Source of the DNA: Diatrype stigma
Lineage: Eukaryota; Ascomycota; Sordariomycetes; Xylariales; Diatrypaceae
Length of the DNA stretch: 64,000 nt
NCBI GenBank assembly: GCA_022225965.2
Contig: JAKJXP020000088.1
Coordinates: 1 to 64,000 of the forward strand
Direction of reading: 5' to 3'
Every line of letters starts with the position of its first letter. Within the stretch, counting starts at the first letter, position 1. The notes below the pieces were generated by a model that was given only the letters and a program-made list of their open reading frames with translations, was not told the DNA's origin and did no database searches. The translations under genes were made by a program, and so were the position numbers. This document shows, piece after piece, positions 39,101 to 50,072 of the stretch.

Positions 39101-42100
39101 GTTTGTAGCCGACGACCACCTGCGAAGCCCAGTCCGTGACCAAGTAGGAGATAGCACTGTTCAAATACTGATCCCCGGCAATGTGATCTTGGAGAAACTC
39201 CAGGCTAATGCGATAGGGCCCAAACCAGTTCAATGCTTTATCTGGCGAGGACCTACCCTCGAGAATGGTTAAGGAGAGATCGGCAAGCCATCTGCCCAGC
39301 TCGTCGGAATCAATGCCGTCGAAACTCACTGCAGCTTTGCGAACATGGGACCGTAGTCTGGAGATGGCGGCCGCCATGATGCCGAGCAGTTCGAGGGCCA
39401 TATTCCTTGCTGGTGCCGAGTTCTTCTCGCCATCTGTGCGCTGGAGCATCATGTACATCAAAAGACGGAGGAGAAGCTCCGCGGCGGGCCAATCAGGGGA
39501 ATCAAGGCAGGTCGTGAAGTCCTCGACGAACATGTCCAGCAGGTTTCGATAGGGCGTTTCCCCATTCTTTGTTGCATTAAGAGCACGCTCTACCATGAAC
39601 TTGACGACATAGGAAGCATTGCGAGTAGCCGTATCCATCAGGGGCTTTGAGACCCCCTCGAGCTCTTGTAGCGCTGTCAGATGTTCAGAAGCAGCGTGAT
39701 CTTCTGTCTTGATTTGGTACATGGGCCCTTGACTCTTGGGGGGTTTCGCTTGATGCCTATCGCCCTCCGTGTCATCCTCGGCGAGTGACTGTATCATCTC
39801 ACCGCGGCGCTTTTCCGTGCGGTCATGGGTTTTACCGGCACTAGCTTGCACTAATCGCATGAGTAGAGCCGAGACGGGCTGGATACTGCCCCCTTCTGAT
39901 AGCTTGAACTGCCGGGCCTTTTGCTTGCCTACTGGCAAGTCTCCTAAGGATGTCAAAATGCCATTGAATATACCTTGTCTCAGGGAAGGATTCATTAGAA
40001 AAACCTGCGTAAGCATGTTCATAGCGACGGAGCGGAGTCCATCGAACTTCTGTACGCCGATGACGGAGTCCTTTTCTGTATACGCATTTTCCACAAAGAT
40101 AAGTCGAGAGGAGGCAAACTCTAAGGTGTTGATGGCAACTTCCGACACATCGATACTAGCAATCAGGTCGCACATGAGAGCGAACAGTCGCTGACTCGCA
40201 GTGAACAGTGTTCCGATGACCTTCTTGTGTACGGATAAGTGCCGGAACACACTAGCTGTGTCTCCAGTGCTCCGCAGCTCTGCCAAAGGTACAATGACGC
40301 CATCCATGACATTCCTGAAGAGGTTCAATGCTAGCTGAATTAGGTCCTCAGAATATAGCTGTTTCTCTTCTCGGCCACCACACATGATGCGTAGCGAAGT
40401 CCGGGCAGCCTTCAACCCAGCTTCAACATCAGGGAGCTGCTGTACCCACAAGCCTACTTCGACCTCGCCCCAACTCCTGCTGATCTGAAAATCGAGGGAG
40501 CTAGTTTGCTTCAATGCACCTTCGCTCAAGTTTTGTATGCGGAGAAGATCATCTACAGGTACTTGACGAAAGCACCCCAACTCTATAGCTCGCTTGATGA
40601 GTTGATGGGCCTTATCGTGAGCTGCTATGGTCATAGTAGGCTCGTCTTCGGATGTTAGAAATATCAGGTGAGAAGAACGCATCCCTGGCGCCGAAATCTG
40701 ATCTTCACCTATGAAGATATCCTGGAAGAACTTGCGCAGATTGGTGAAGGCAAGGTTGGCCAGCTCGCGTTGGTTGAGATCCGTACTTAGAGGGTCTTCC
40801 TTTCCATCGTACTCCGTTCGTCTCCGCTTCGTCGATAAGTGAAGCGGTACATCTGGTTCGTCCGGCACAACAGCAAACTCTTCCTTATTAAAGGTTGCTG
40901 CAGGCAACTCGATGCTGATACTGATATTTGGTCGACTGTTTGACGGGGTCGGCGATGGTTTCTCGGGTGTCTTCTGGGTTGTGATTGGGGCCACCTTCGC
41001 GTGCTCCTTTGCACGCTGGGCGGATATAAGCGCCTGAAGCTCTTGTGGTGTTGGAGCTGGCACTGGCGTCTGTTTTGGCGGTGGTGCCGGTGCTGGTGCC
41101 GGTGCTGGTGCCGATGCTGGTGCCGGTGCCGGTGCCGTTGCCGTTGCCGTTGCCGGGACTAGTTTCGGTGCTGGATGGTATACTTTAGGGGCTGCTTGGC
41201 TTGTTGCTTGGCTGGCTGGCTGGCTTGCTGGCAAGCTTTGGGACTTCGGCGCCAGCGTTGACGACGGCGCAGGCTGCGTCAGTTTTGGGGACTGAGTTGA
41301 TGCCTTCGCCGGAACCTGGGGTGGCACTTGAGGCAATATGGAGGGAGTTGCTGGTTTCACCATCAAATCTGCTAACGATACTGTCTGGGGCTGATCCTGA
41401 CTTGGAAGACCTGAGTACGCTGGTTGTGTCTGAGGTGCCGGAGACGCAGGCTTTGGCGTAGAGTATAGGGAAGCAGCCTGGAACTCTCGCTGGCTCGGTA
41501 GATGGACTTCGATTCGGGACTTGTTCTTGGCAACAGCCTGCGCGTTTATGGAGGCGGGATTGTGCTTGACAACTTTGGACGGCTCCTGTTTAACCCGCAC
41601 CTTGGGTGATTTCTTGTTGACTTTCGGAGGCATGGTTTGACCGTTCGACGCAGAAGCCTTTGGCGTTTCAGGTGAGGAATATCGAAAATCGACAGCTGTG
41701 TTCTGGTATACCATCCTAGTGAAAGGTGACAAGGTCTCGATCGAGCTCGAGCGTGCGGGTGTAGATTCGCTCGTGGAAGCTACCTGTGGGGAGGCCTTGA
41801 ATTGACTGGGATCATGTACTCGTTGGTCAACCCGTACGCAAAACCGACTAGATAGTATGGTTGGAAAGTTATAACGAGGGAGCTGTGCTTACAAGTCTGT
41901 AATCTTTTGGGCTTTCAATAGGTTCTGCACAAACTCCAAGCTTCCCTCTAAGCGTTTAGACTGGTTGGGATTCCCAGCCTCTCTATTCAGGGCATCCAAG
42001 TCATCTCTGGAGACGAGATCGGAAACGGACGGGGCAAGAGGGCCTGATCCGATCGTCGGGTTGGTGATAATATCTAGGGTAGGATTGTGATATCAGCTAT

Positions 42101-42512
42101 AAGTCGCGTTGTGGGAGCCGCATAGAGGTCAAGGTTGAGGGCACGCGTATGGAAGGATGGGAGGGCTTTGGAAATCATGTTTCCTCTAGTGCTCCAAGGT
42201 ATCATTCTAAGCAGGCAGCCAGCTAGGCAGCCAGCTAACTAGAAGAGCAAGAGCAGGATACACGTATCGCATCGCATCGGGGGAAGGCGCGCAAGGTGTG
42301 CAAGTTCAACGAAACGGCAGGAGGTAGTCGGGCAGGCGCAGGTAGGTAGGTAGGCAGGTAGGTAGCTCTTACCGGATTCGAAAGGAAACACGGAGGTAAA
42401 AGGAGTGTAGGGCAGCGCCTCGTCCAGCGTAAAGGCTCTCTGGGAATACTGTTTTTGTGGTTTGCGATCATGATGAAACAGTTGCTGTTGTTGCTGCTGC
42501 TGCTGCTGTATT

Positions 42513-42544
<32 letters not shown>

Positions 42545-42673
42545 TCGTTGATATATATCTTCGTGTGTGAGTTGCTGTCCTCGATACGGAGGGATGCCAT
42601 TGTGGTATATGCCGCCGGCACCACCAACACCGCCAACACCACCACTACCACTACCAGGCTGAAAGTGCGCCAT
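36180..42673 (-). CDS. SCC2: Sister chromatid cohesion protein 2 (cohesin loader, NIPBL/Mis4 family)
   Basis: Three exons: 42673-42373, 42073-41893 and 41805-36180, total 2035 residues. The exon 2 donor is GTAAGC and the exon 3 acceptor is CCCAG at 41806; the junctions read smoothly (FPFES/DIITNPT and KITDF/QFKASPQ). The N-terminus holds a polyglutamine tract and a Pro/Ala/Thr-rich disordered zone. From about residue 400 the protein is a HEAT-repeat solenoid with typical Scc2 blocks, including LGLIGKCISMRPRLEQAMTP followed by VIQRFIDSGIGVRKRAMKLA, and the LLHRMQDPDEGVRELARQMI repeat. The C-terminus is acidic, then basic (GRKRKAV, GRKKRARSNSKPRPRGRPRK), consistent with nuclear localisation and an AT-hook-like GRP motif. 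From family knowledge, Scc2 with Scc4 loads cohesin onto chromosomes and activates its ATPase. It is divergent from RPA12 across about 0.83 kb. Confidence 0.93.
42481..42545 (-). repeat. CAG/CTG triplet repeat encoding polyglutamine in SCC2
   Basis: Near-uninterrupted CTG/TTG triplets (plus-strand view) encode two glutamine runs broken by one isoleucine, within residues about 40-65 of the Scc2 N-terminus. Confidence 0.93.
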
Positions 42674-43500
42674 GATGAGCGACCCGTCCTTCCCTTTACC
42701 TCGAAGTTGACCGGACGGGAGGAAAACAAGCTACAGGTACTTTCGGATGATGCGATCACCAGAATCTCATCGCGCCCTCACTCCTCCGAACCGAGATGGA
42801 CCTGTACTGGGGCGGCGGCCGCGTCTTGTGCGCCATGTGTAGTTTGGAGAGAACAGGATCGAGTTTCAAATGATCATAAACACCCAACCTAGCATGTAGG
42901 TATGTTAGTTAGGATGCGGCTATCAATCAATGAGCGACTACCGTAGGCACTATTAGATTCAAGGTTCCTATCTTATCTTAGCAGCTTGGGTATGTACATT
43001 GCCGTACATACACAATGCAGGGCAGTTACGTACCTGCGTGCTAGATGTGTACCATACGACTAGGTACTTCGTACTTGCCTGGAGTCCGTGAATCGAATGG
43101 AACCTGAGAATGTCCGGTGAACTTTGAGCTGCAAAAGTGGACCGAAGGCTTCATTTCAAGATGCAGGCAGTAGGCAGGCAGGGGGTGATAGAACTCCAGC
43201 GCTGCTGGGCTGCTGGGCTGCTGGGCGCCAGTGTTGGTTGTTAGTTGCATACCTAGTGGCTAGGTATAGTAGCGTATAGTGTCATCTTGCATAACTCGGT
43301 ATCTATACACTTAACCCGAACATGAGCAGCGCAAGCAGCCAACCTAAGGTCAACTAAAATTTTGGAGAACCAAGCAGAGATCGATCTGAATCCCATCTAT
43401 CATCACCTGCATCATTCCCAATCGTGCTGTACCTCCCTCCTTCTACTTTTTGAAGGTAGCAATTCCTAGATTGGCCGAGGATCTGAGCCCCTTGTCGAAA
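42674..43500. other. Divergent promoter region, SCC2 / RPA12
   Basis: The only space between two head-to-head housekeeping genes. It contains CTGGG/CTG repeats at about 43200-43228 and TAGGTA-type motifs. No gene is seen. Confidence 0.6.
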
Positions 43501-44037
43501 ATGGCTGCAATTGGTTCCCTAGTATTTTGCACCGACTGTGGCAACCTCCTCCCGGTGTCCAAGGGCAATGTCAAGAACATCTTGAACTGCGAATGCTGTG
43601 GTGCAGAGAACAGAGGTGTGTTCGCCCCGGCGTCGTCCCATTGCCTCCCCTGGGAAACCGGGTCAATTCTGTCTTATGGTCTTGGTTGATTTACTCACGC
43701 TTGTCGTCCCTATAGATACCGCCTCTAAAGTCGTTGCTACCCAGAGCAAGCCTTCGGATTTCCCTTCCTTGCTACGACAGAAACTCTCCATCGTCAAGAC
43801 CGTCGAGCGGCATAAGATACAAACAGAAGCCCTTTCCAACGAGACCTGTGAAAAATGCGGACGGAGCGAGGTCAGGTTCTCGGCCGTACAGCTGCGAGGC
43901 GCGGATGAAGGCAGCACGATCTTCTATACCTGCGCATGCGGTCACAAGTATGTCGGCTGTGCCGCCCTAGGGTCTAACTTTTCACGAGGAACAAGTGACT
44001 AACAACGGTATCATCTAGATGGAACACAAATAACTGA
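43501..44037 (+). CDS. RPA12: DNA-directed RNA polymerase I subunit RPA12
   Basis: Exons 43501-43615, 43716-43947 and 44019-44037 give 121 residues, the normal length for the family (about 125). The last exon is only 19 nt and restores the invariant end GHKWNTNN. The N-terminal zinc ribbon is C10-x2-C13 and C30-x2-C33 (FCTDCG, CECCG). The C-terminal TFIIS-like ribbon shows CEKCGRSEVRFSAVQLRGAD, including the acidic RGADEGST loop whose Asp-Glu pair stimulates RNA cleavage by the polymerase active site. From family knowledge, the protein sits in the Pol I enzyme in the nucleolus and is needed for transcript cleavage, proofreading and termination of rRNA synthesis. Odd point: the last zinc knuckle reads TCACGH, one residue between cysteines rather than the usual two. 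Start: the ATG of MAAIGSLVF matches family start spacing; an upstream in-frame GTG-type extension was not used. Confidence 0.93.
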
Positions 44038-44217
44038 GAAGTCTGCGGCCAAGAATCGCCCAATTACGCCAAATGCGCCAGATCGAATAATATAAATAGG
44101 GGCTCCTTGGGGCTCCTTTACGGAAGAGCGGGCCACGGAGAAGGGAACAACCATGCTTGTCAGGGCTGTCAGGGTATTCTACAATTGACCTCAAACCAAC
44201 GCCCCCGAATTTCCTAC

Positions 44218-45284
44218 CTATGCCGCGACCTTGGGCGCCTCGGGAATCAGCGCGTACTCAGCTTGATGCGACTGTTCGAAATCGGCCATATCCAAAGCAA
44301 CGATGACGCTGTCGCGGACCACCTTCTCCTTGTCATGGAGAAACTTTTTCAAGATATCTTCTACTCCTTCCTCTTCGCCTAGACTGCCGAGCGCCTCGGC
44401 TGCTTCGTGCCGGACCATGCTCGCCTCCTCGAGATTACTTAGCGAGGCCGTGAGAGCGGGGATGGAGGCCGGATGGGAGAGCTGGCCGAAGACGAAGGCA
44501 ATTTCGTGCCGGAAGAGCGCGGATGGATCTGCGAGGCCCTTGGCGAGAGCATGGACGGCGGGTACGGCTGTTGGTAGATCTGGCGGCGACGCCAGGTCGC
44601 GCAGCGCAAACATGGCGCGGTATCTGAGGAAAAGCGGCGCATCTGTGTCCATCAGGGTCTTTTCGAGCTGCTCTACCGTTTGGTCGGCTTCGGGCATTGA
44701 GGGTGCCGGGTCTATGGAGGCGAAGTCGCTGCGTCGTTCTTAAGTTAGTCTCAGCAGCCCACAGCATAGATGAGCATTCGCACGATGAATGTGACTGGCC
44801 GCTTTTACCTCTGGCGTAGTTTTTCGCTTCTTCTTTGCTCCGAGTTCTCCCACTCTATTCTGTCGATGGCGATCTCGCATGTCTCCTTGATAACCACCTC
44901 TTCGCCCGGCCGGTCTCTGAACTCGCACAGTATATCTAGATTGCCGGCCTTGCCTAGGGCCCCGAGCGCCTCGGCCGCCTCGTGTCGGCACATCGTATCT
45001 TCTTGTAGATCGGCTAGGACGTTCCTGAGCGGCGCGATTGCGGCATCGTTTTCGGACTGGCCGAGACAGTAGGCCAGTTCATGTTTCAGGAGGGCGGAGG
45101 GCGAGGTGAAGCCGGCGGCGATGGCGTCGATGGCGGCGAGGGCCTCGTCGCCGGTCTCGTGCCGAGCGAGGTGCTTGAGGGAGAAGAGCGCGCGAAACCG
45201 GATGGGTAGCGGGGTAGATTCGGAACAGAGCGACTCGCGAAGACTGGTGATGGTCGCTATCGTGTCTTTGGCTGATGCCATCAT
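44218..45284 (-). CDS. LIA1: Deoxyhypusine hydroxylase
   Basis: Exons 45284-44809 and 44728-44218 (80-nt intron) give 328 residues, typical for the family. The protein is two homologous halves of HEAT-like repeats, and all four His-Glu iron ligands are present: H68-E69 ([10 protein letters not shown]), H101-E102 ([10 protein letters not shown]), H233-E234 ([10 protein letters not shown]), H266-E267 ([10 protein letters not shown]). From family knowledge, this di-iron monooxygenase converts deoxyhypusine to hypusine on eIF5A, the last step of the modification, in the cytosol. The intron separates the two halves close to the duplication boundary. The gene is convergent with RPA12, with 180 nt between stop codons. 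Two ATG codons are adjacent at the start; I took the first. Confidence 0.95.
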
Positions 45285-47255
45285 GTCGTGCAGTCACGGA
45301 TAATAATAAAACAAGAATGTTTTGGTACTTTGCCTTGGAAAGGGAATAGATTGCGCGCGTCTGCTATTCCAGAGGATCTCGAATCGCAAGCTACCGCTGG
45401 GTAGGTACTATAGAGTGCGAACCCCCCTTATCAGAAAAAATATTTGGGGGAGGAGGGGCATTATACTTATCGGTAAGTAGATCAACCGATAAGATGGAAT
45501 CCCACCCCACCAGACTGGTACCTACCTAACTATAGGCTGCACATCCCTAGGTTGTAGGCGCGTGGTAGTACCTACGTCCCACTGTGACACTGTCCATCCC
45601 GCTCTCTGGTCAAACTACAGTTTACTGAGGCACAGTAAAGTACATACGTTAGCATGCCCCCTTACTGCTTCAGTGCTTGTAGAGGTAGCCCTGAAACTCG
45701 AAAGTCCCAGAGAAGTAAGAATTGGGTTGGCTGGTGCATCCTTGATGTTTACTTCTTCCACCATTACTTAGCGTTTGGGCGTGTATAAGTGCAGAAAAGA
45801 AAACACACAGAATTGGCCATATTAAGTCGGCGTCGTGTCTTTTCACGGAGGACAGAAAAACGAAAGAAAGATAAACTCACCCCGCGAGGCAGATCGTCAC
45901 AATGCAGGAACCAGACGCTACCTAGGTAGATCATACGTACATACCTAGTATCCAACATGCATGGCCCCTATGTCTATTTGTTCTGATATCCCTCACTTGG
46001 AAATGCGTGTTATTATAGTTGCTCGTCTCCATTTCATCACCATTTTGTATCAGCGTCCCCCCCCCCCCCAACCCTCTACCCTCTACCGATTTGAGCTGGC
46101 TGCAGGTTCCTTGGCCACTGGTAATCCATTGATGTATCTAACATCCTAAGATTATGTACACAACTAGCCGCAGACATGTACGCAATGGTTCTACGTACTA
46201 GTTGGAGGCGTAATTTCATCTTCAACATGGCAGAATGGGATGTGAGTGCTGGTTTGCGAATGAACGGATCCCACAGCAAGCTTTAGAGGTGACTCCAAGT
46301 TTTATTGATAAAAAGCTGTTACATTCATGACTATTACTCGTCAGGCTTCTAATCACCGTTGAACCTAGGTACGAGTGAAGCTGTTACAAATGTCGGGAGG
46401 CGCTTGTCGCTAGTTGAGGGAAACGGCCCGTCTCCTAGGGATATAATGCGAGTTATGGTACTTCGAAGAAGTCAGAGTAAGCAATCACCCAATATAATGT
46501 AGAGATCAACTGCTTATTTATCGCTCCAATTTCTTTTGTAAAGAGTTTCTGCACAAACTGCTGTTTGTCTGGCACCTGCCAGATGGGGTTTGCTCAATGG
46601 GCAGATTAGAGAGGATATACCATGCTGTTCCTAGTCTATAGGAAGCGGCCTATAAGGCATATATCACGACGTTTTATTGCCATTATACTAGGTAGGCTCG
46701 GACGTAGATCAGGTCGGTGGCCCATAAAGGCTCGGCTAGAACCGAGTTGAAGTCGCACCGGCCCAGGGATCCTGTCCACCATCGGACGGTCTACCGCTAT
46801 CGTAGCATCGTCCACCTCTCCTTTGGGAAGACTAGGACCCCCTTTCGGTTTGATGAAACTCGCATATGGCCCGACTTCAAGTTCTCGTTGGCGCCAACTA
46901 CCTGTTTTGAGCGCTTCGGCCGGGATTTTTGGCTCGTCTAGTTGTGGCTATGTTGCCAACATGTCAGGGGGGCGCCGGCGGATGGTCTTACTTACATAGT
47001 ATAGATAGTAGCATGTTCGTCGTCGAATTACTTGAGATGGCTCAAGCCTTTGGCAAGATATTGTGCCTCTCTATCTAGCGGCAAGGTACCAGATGCAAAA
47101 TCTAGCAGCTCACTCTCTTTAATACATGCTGATCCAGTCACTCGCTTCTACCTACAATCGTTTAATATAACAATCATCACCTCGTTCTCCCGTTGCATTC
47201 ACAGCTAACATAACTGATTTAACCTGTTTTTTTTGCTCATATCTGTATATACACC
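45285..47255. other. Intergenic region
   Basis: Two kilobases between the hydroxylase promoter and the xylanase promoter. It contains a TACCTAGGTA palindrome at 45919-45928, a C13 run near 46057-46069 and a coding-like minus-strand stretch at 46636-46947 (separate entry). No intact gene is seen. Confidence 0.6.
46636..46947 (-). pseudogene. Coding-like minus-strand remnant of unknown identity
   Basis: A 103-codon frame without an initiating ATG runs from a TAG at 46950-46948 to a TAG at 46638-46636. Its translation has a normal, non-repetitive protein composition (for example FIKPKGGPSLPKGE, then DDATIAVDRPMVDRIPGPVR). Upstream on the same strand, about 46985-47110, a second coding-like patch (LDFASGTLPLDREAQYLAKG) ends in an in-frame TAA and is followed by a GTAAGT donor-like site. 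The two patches do not join in frame. I do not recognise the family; a decayed gene is my best reading, and chance is possible. Confidence 0.3.
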
Positions 47256-48640
47256 ATGAAGCCCATAACTTTCGCGTACCTTCTCGCCCCTATGGGTGCT
47301 ATGGCCGGACCCTGTCGCCATCAGCCTTCCTCCTCATCCACGGCGGCCGAAGTCACACCCTCTGGCACCACGGCATCATCTCTATCGACGGAAGCGCCAC
47401 CGACGACTACAACTGTGCCGACTACGTCGTCCACGGCGGAAGTGCCCCCGACGGTCACGCCGTCCGTGACCACCACTAGCATCACCAGCGCAGCTACGAG
47501 CGCCAGCGCCAGCGCCACCAAGCAGCCTACCGGAACCACCCAGCAGCCGGCACCCACGGCGGGCTCCGGGATCGACGCGCTCTTCAAGGCCAAGGGCAAG
47601 CTGTACTTCGGCACGGCGGCGGACGCGGGGACGCTCTCCAAGGCGGCGAACGCGGCGCTCATCGACGGCGGCTCGGACTTCGGGCAGCTGACGCCGGAGA
47701 ACAGCATGAAGTGGGACGCGATCGAGCCGTCGCGGGGCGCCTTCAGCTTCGCGGGGGCCGACGCGCTGGTGGCGCACGCCGAGCAGCACGGCCTCAGCGT
47801 GCGCGGCCACACGCTGCTCTGGTACCAGCAGCTGCCGGCGTACGTCGAGGCCATCGCGGACGCGGCGGAGCTGACGCGCGTGATCGAGGACCACGTGAGC
47901 GCCGTGGTCGGGCGGTACAAGGGCCGGGTGCGCGCCTGGGACGTGGTCAACGAGATCTTCGCCGAGGACGGCGGGCTGCGCGACTGCGTCTTCTCGCGCG
48001 TGCTGGGCGAGGACTTCGTCCGGATCGCGTTCGAGGCCGCCCGCGCCGCCGACCCCGACGCCAAGCTGTACATCAACGACTACCACCTCGAGAGCGGCAC
48101 CGCGGCCAAGGTCACCGCCGGCATGGTGCCCCACGTCAAGAAGTGGCTCGCGGCCGGCGTGCCCATCGACGGCATCGGCTCCCAGGGCCACCTTGGCGGC
48201 GCCAACGGCGACGCGAGCGGTGAGCTGGCCGGGCTGCAGGCCCTGGCTTCCACTGGGGTAAGCGAGCTCGCTATCACGGAGCTGGATATCGACGATGCGC
48301 CTGCGGACCAATACGTCGCCGTCGTGGATGCTTGTCTCGCGGTCGAGGCTTGCGTTGGAATCACGGTGTGGGGCGTGAGTGATGCTGTAAGTACCTTACC
48401 AAGTAGCCCCCTCTCCTAAGACGAACGCCCTCTGAAAAGAACCTCTTCCCCTTCCCCCGATCCCCATGACTGCTTTATTTGCAGTTCCGTTACACAGAGT
48501 TCTCTCCGCATTATGTTCTGTTACTCGGTTAATAACTCCCTTGACAGGACTCTTGGCAATCCCAGAGCTCTCCTCTGCTATTTGATGCAAACTATCAGCC
48601 GAAGCCTGCGTATGATGCTATTATTGCAGCTCTCTCGTGA
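47256..48640 (+). CDS. Secreted GH10 endo-1,4-beta-xylanase
   Basis: Two exons, 47256-48386 and 48548-48640, give 407 residues. The join [21 protein letters not shown] restores the conserved GH10 C-terminus. A signal peptide (about residues 1-18) is followed by a Ser/Thr/Pro-rich segment to about residue 103, then a complete GH10 TIM barrel. Visible motifs: [34 protein letters not shown] with acid/base Glu233, [10 protein letters not shown], and ITELDID with nucleophile Glu342. From family knowledge, the enzyme cleaves internal beta-1,4 bonds of xylan outside the cell. Odd point: the long linker at the N-terminus normally follows a CBM1 cellulose-binding module, but no such module is present; only a short [10 protein letters not shown] remains after the signal. 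Codon use is strongly G/C-ending. Confidence 0.95.
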
Positions 48641-49059
48641 TTTCAACCCTGCTCTGTCGAGATGGAAAGATGAAACTGGCTTCGCACCTTTGGACTAGCC
48701 AATTTAGTAATTGCGCAAAGACGCAATAGAAGATGCATATATATGTAGTAGTAATATAAATTTGATATTATTGGGCGCCTTGTCATCAAGGAAACAACCG
48801 TCTATGCACCCCTACGATATGCCAGCTCGATGCAACATCAAAGTGTGGTGGTCAAGTAAGTAGGTACTTATAAGAAGTGGTCCCTGTTCGTATGCACAGG
48901 GACATGGGAGAACAAAAAAGAAGAAGAAAAAAAGTGAAGCCCAAGCTCGGAGTTGAAGCAAGACTTCAGGAAAGACACGCGAAGCGAACGAACGCTGAGA
49001 AAGAAAAAAAAAAAAAAAAAAAAAAAGCAAGGAAAAAGGGCAAAAGGTTATGTTGAGCT
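48641..49059. other. Intergenic region with long poly(A) tract
   Basis: Downstream flank of the xylanase gene. It includes AG-rich and A-rich DNA, with an uninterrupted poly(A) of over 20 nt at about 49003-49026. No gene is seen. The A tracts nearest the tRNA act as its terminator on the other strand. Confidence 0.65.
49033..49045 (-). terminator. RNA polymerase III terminator of tRNA-Gln
   Basis: On the minus strand, T4 (49045-49042) and T5 (49037-49033) follow the tRNA 3' end by about 14 nt, the usual oligo-T stop for Pol III. Confidence 0.7.
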
Positions 49060-49167
49060 AGGCCCGGCCCGGGATCGAACCGGGGTTTCGGGAAGATTCT
49101 CGTGAACTATCAAGTTTCCTTGCTATGTTTTCAGAATCCCACGTCCTGACCACTAGACTACCAGGCC
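49060..49167 (-). tRNA. tRNA-Gln (anticodon CTG) with 36-nt intron
   Basis: The acceptor stem GGCCTGG (49167-49161) pairs with CCGGGCC (49067-49061) with one T-G wobble. The D arm is GTCTAGTGGTCAGGAC and the T arm is CCCGG-TTCGATC-CCGGG. The anticodon stem TGGGA pairs with TCCCG around the loop TTCTGA-T, giving anticodon CTG. A 36-nt insert after position 37 is the canonical site for a nuclear tRNA intron. The mature length is 72 nt including the discriminator base. The CCA tail is not encoded, as expected in a eukaryote. Confidence 0.88.
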
Positions 49168-50072
49168 GTTGCTTGGCGAATTTTGGAATTACTCGCTTAT
49201 ATATATGCGGCTTGGTGCTCCGAGCAATGGGTAGGCTAGAGCCTACCTAGTTACGAAGTACGAAGTAGTTGTCTTAGCAATACGCACTTTGGTAGCAATA
49301 ACAATGCCGCCGAGGAAATTCTTTTTACGTAGTACTTTTCTCGGTTATATTAGCCCGGAAGCGGCGAAGAGAATGTGCTAGTCGCCACGCTTGCGGAGGC
49401 CTAAAAATGCAGCTGTAAATTGAATACACGGACACCTGTTGTACATACAAGGTATGTATATCATATAGATATTAGCATTACCTTAAGGTATTTGTGTATG
49501 TCTCATATGTATACCCGTACAAACCTATCACTGTATTGCCCCCTACCTATGTATGACAGGCAGGTAATGTAAGATGTTATTGTACGAAGGTAAGTGACCA
49601 ATGCCAATTGCCTCAATCTACCTGAACGGTTTTTCCAGGCCGGTCATTTCCATCGGCTGATATCAATTCTTTTGACCTGCGTTTGCTAGTGAAGGTGGTT
49701 CCACTGTCCACATCACCATCACCCGTTATTCTCGTAAAAGCCAAAAGCTGCCTAGGCCTACATAGCAGCATAGGTACTTAAGCAACTGCTAGGTACCTAG
49801 GTAGCATCTACATACCTACACATACACATGTAGGTAACCTTCTACTGCCTTCTAATGACTCCATGGCCCCCTGAGCTGCCATACATATAGGCAACCTATA
49901 ACTTAACCCATGATTCATACCTTACATCAACCTTGGCATCTTCATTGGAAACTTCAATATCTGTCACCTAGCTGAGTACTTGCTTAGTAGCTAGGTAGCC
50001 TGGCAAAGGACTCCAAGAGCCTATCTTCTCATGCGTCTGACAGCCTCAAGAAATCTTAGAGTTCTTTCGAAG
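49168..50072. other. Intergenic region
   Basis: AT-rich DNA with several TACCTA/TAGGTA motifs, including overlapping palindromes at 49790-49803. No gene is seen; the right end serves as promoter for the downstream oxidase gene. Confidence 0.6.

Noticed and set aside
33190..48640. GH16 and GH10 genes as a polysaccharide-degradation cluster
   Set aside because: They lie 13 kb apart with three unrelated housekeeping genes between them and no shared regulator.
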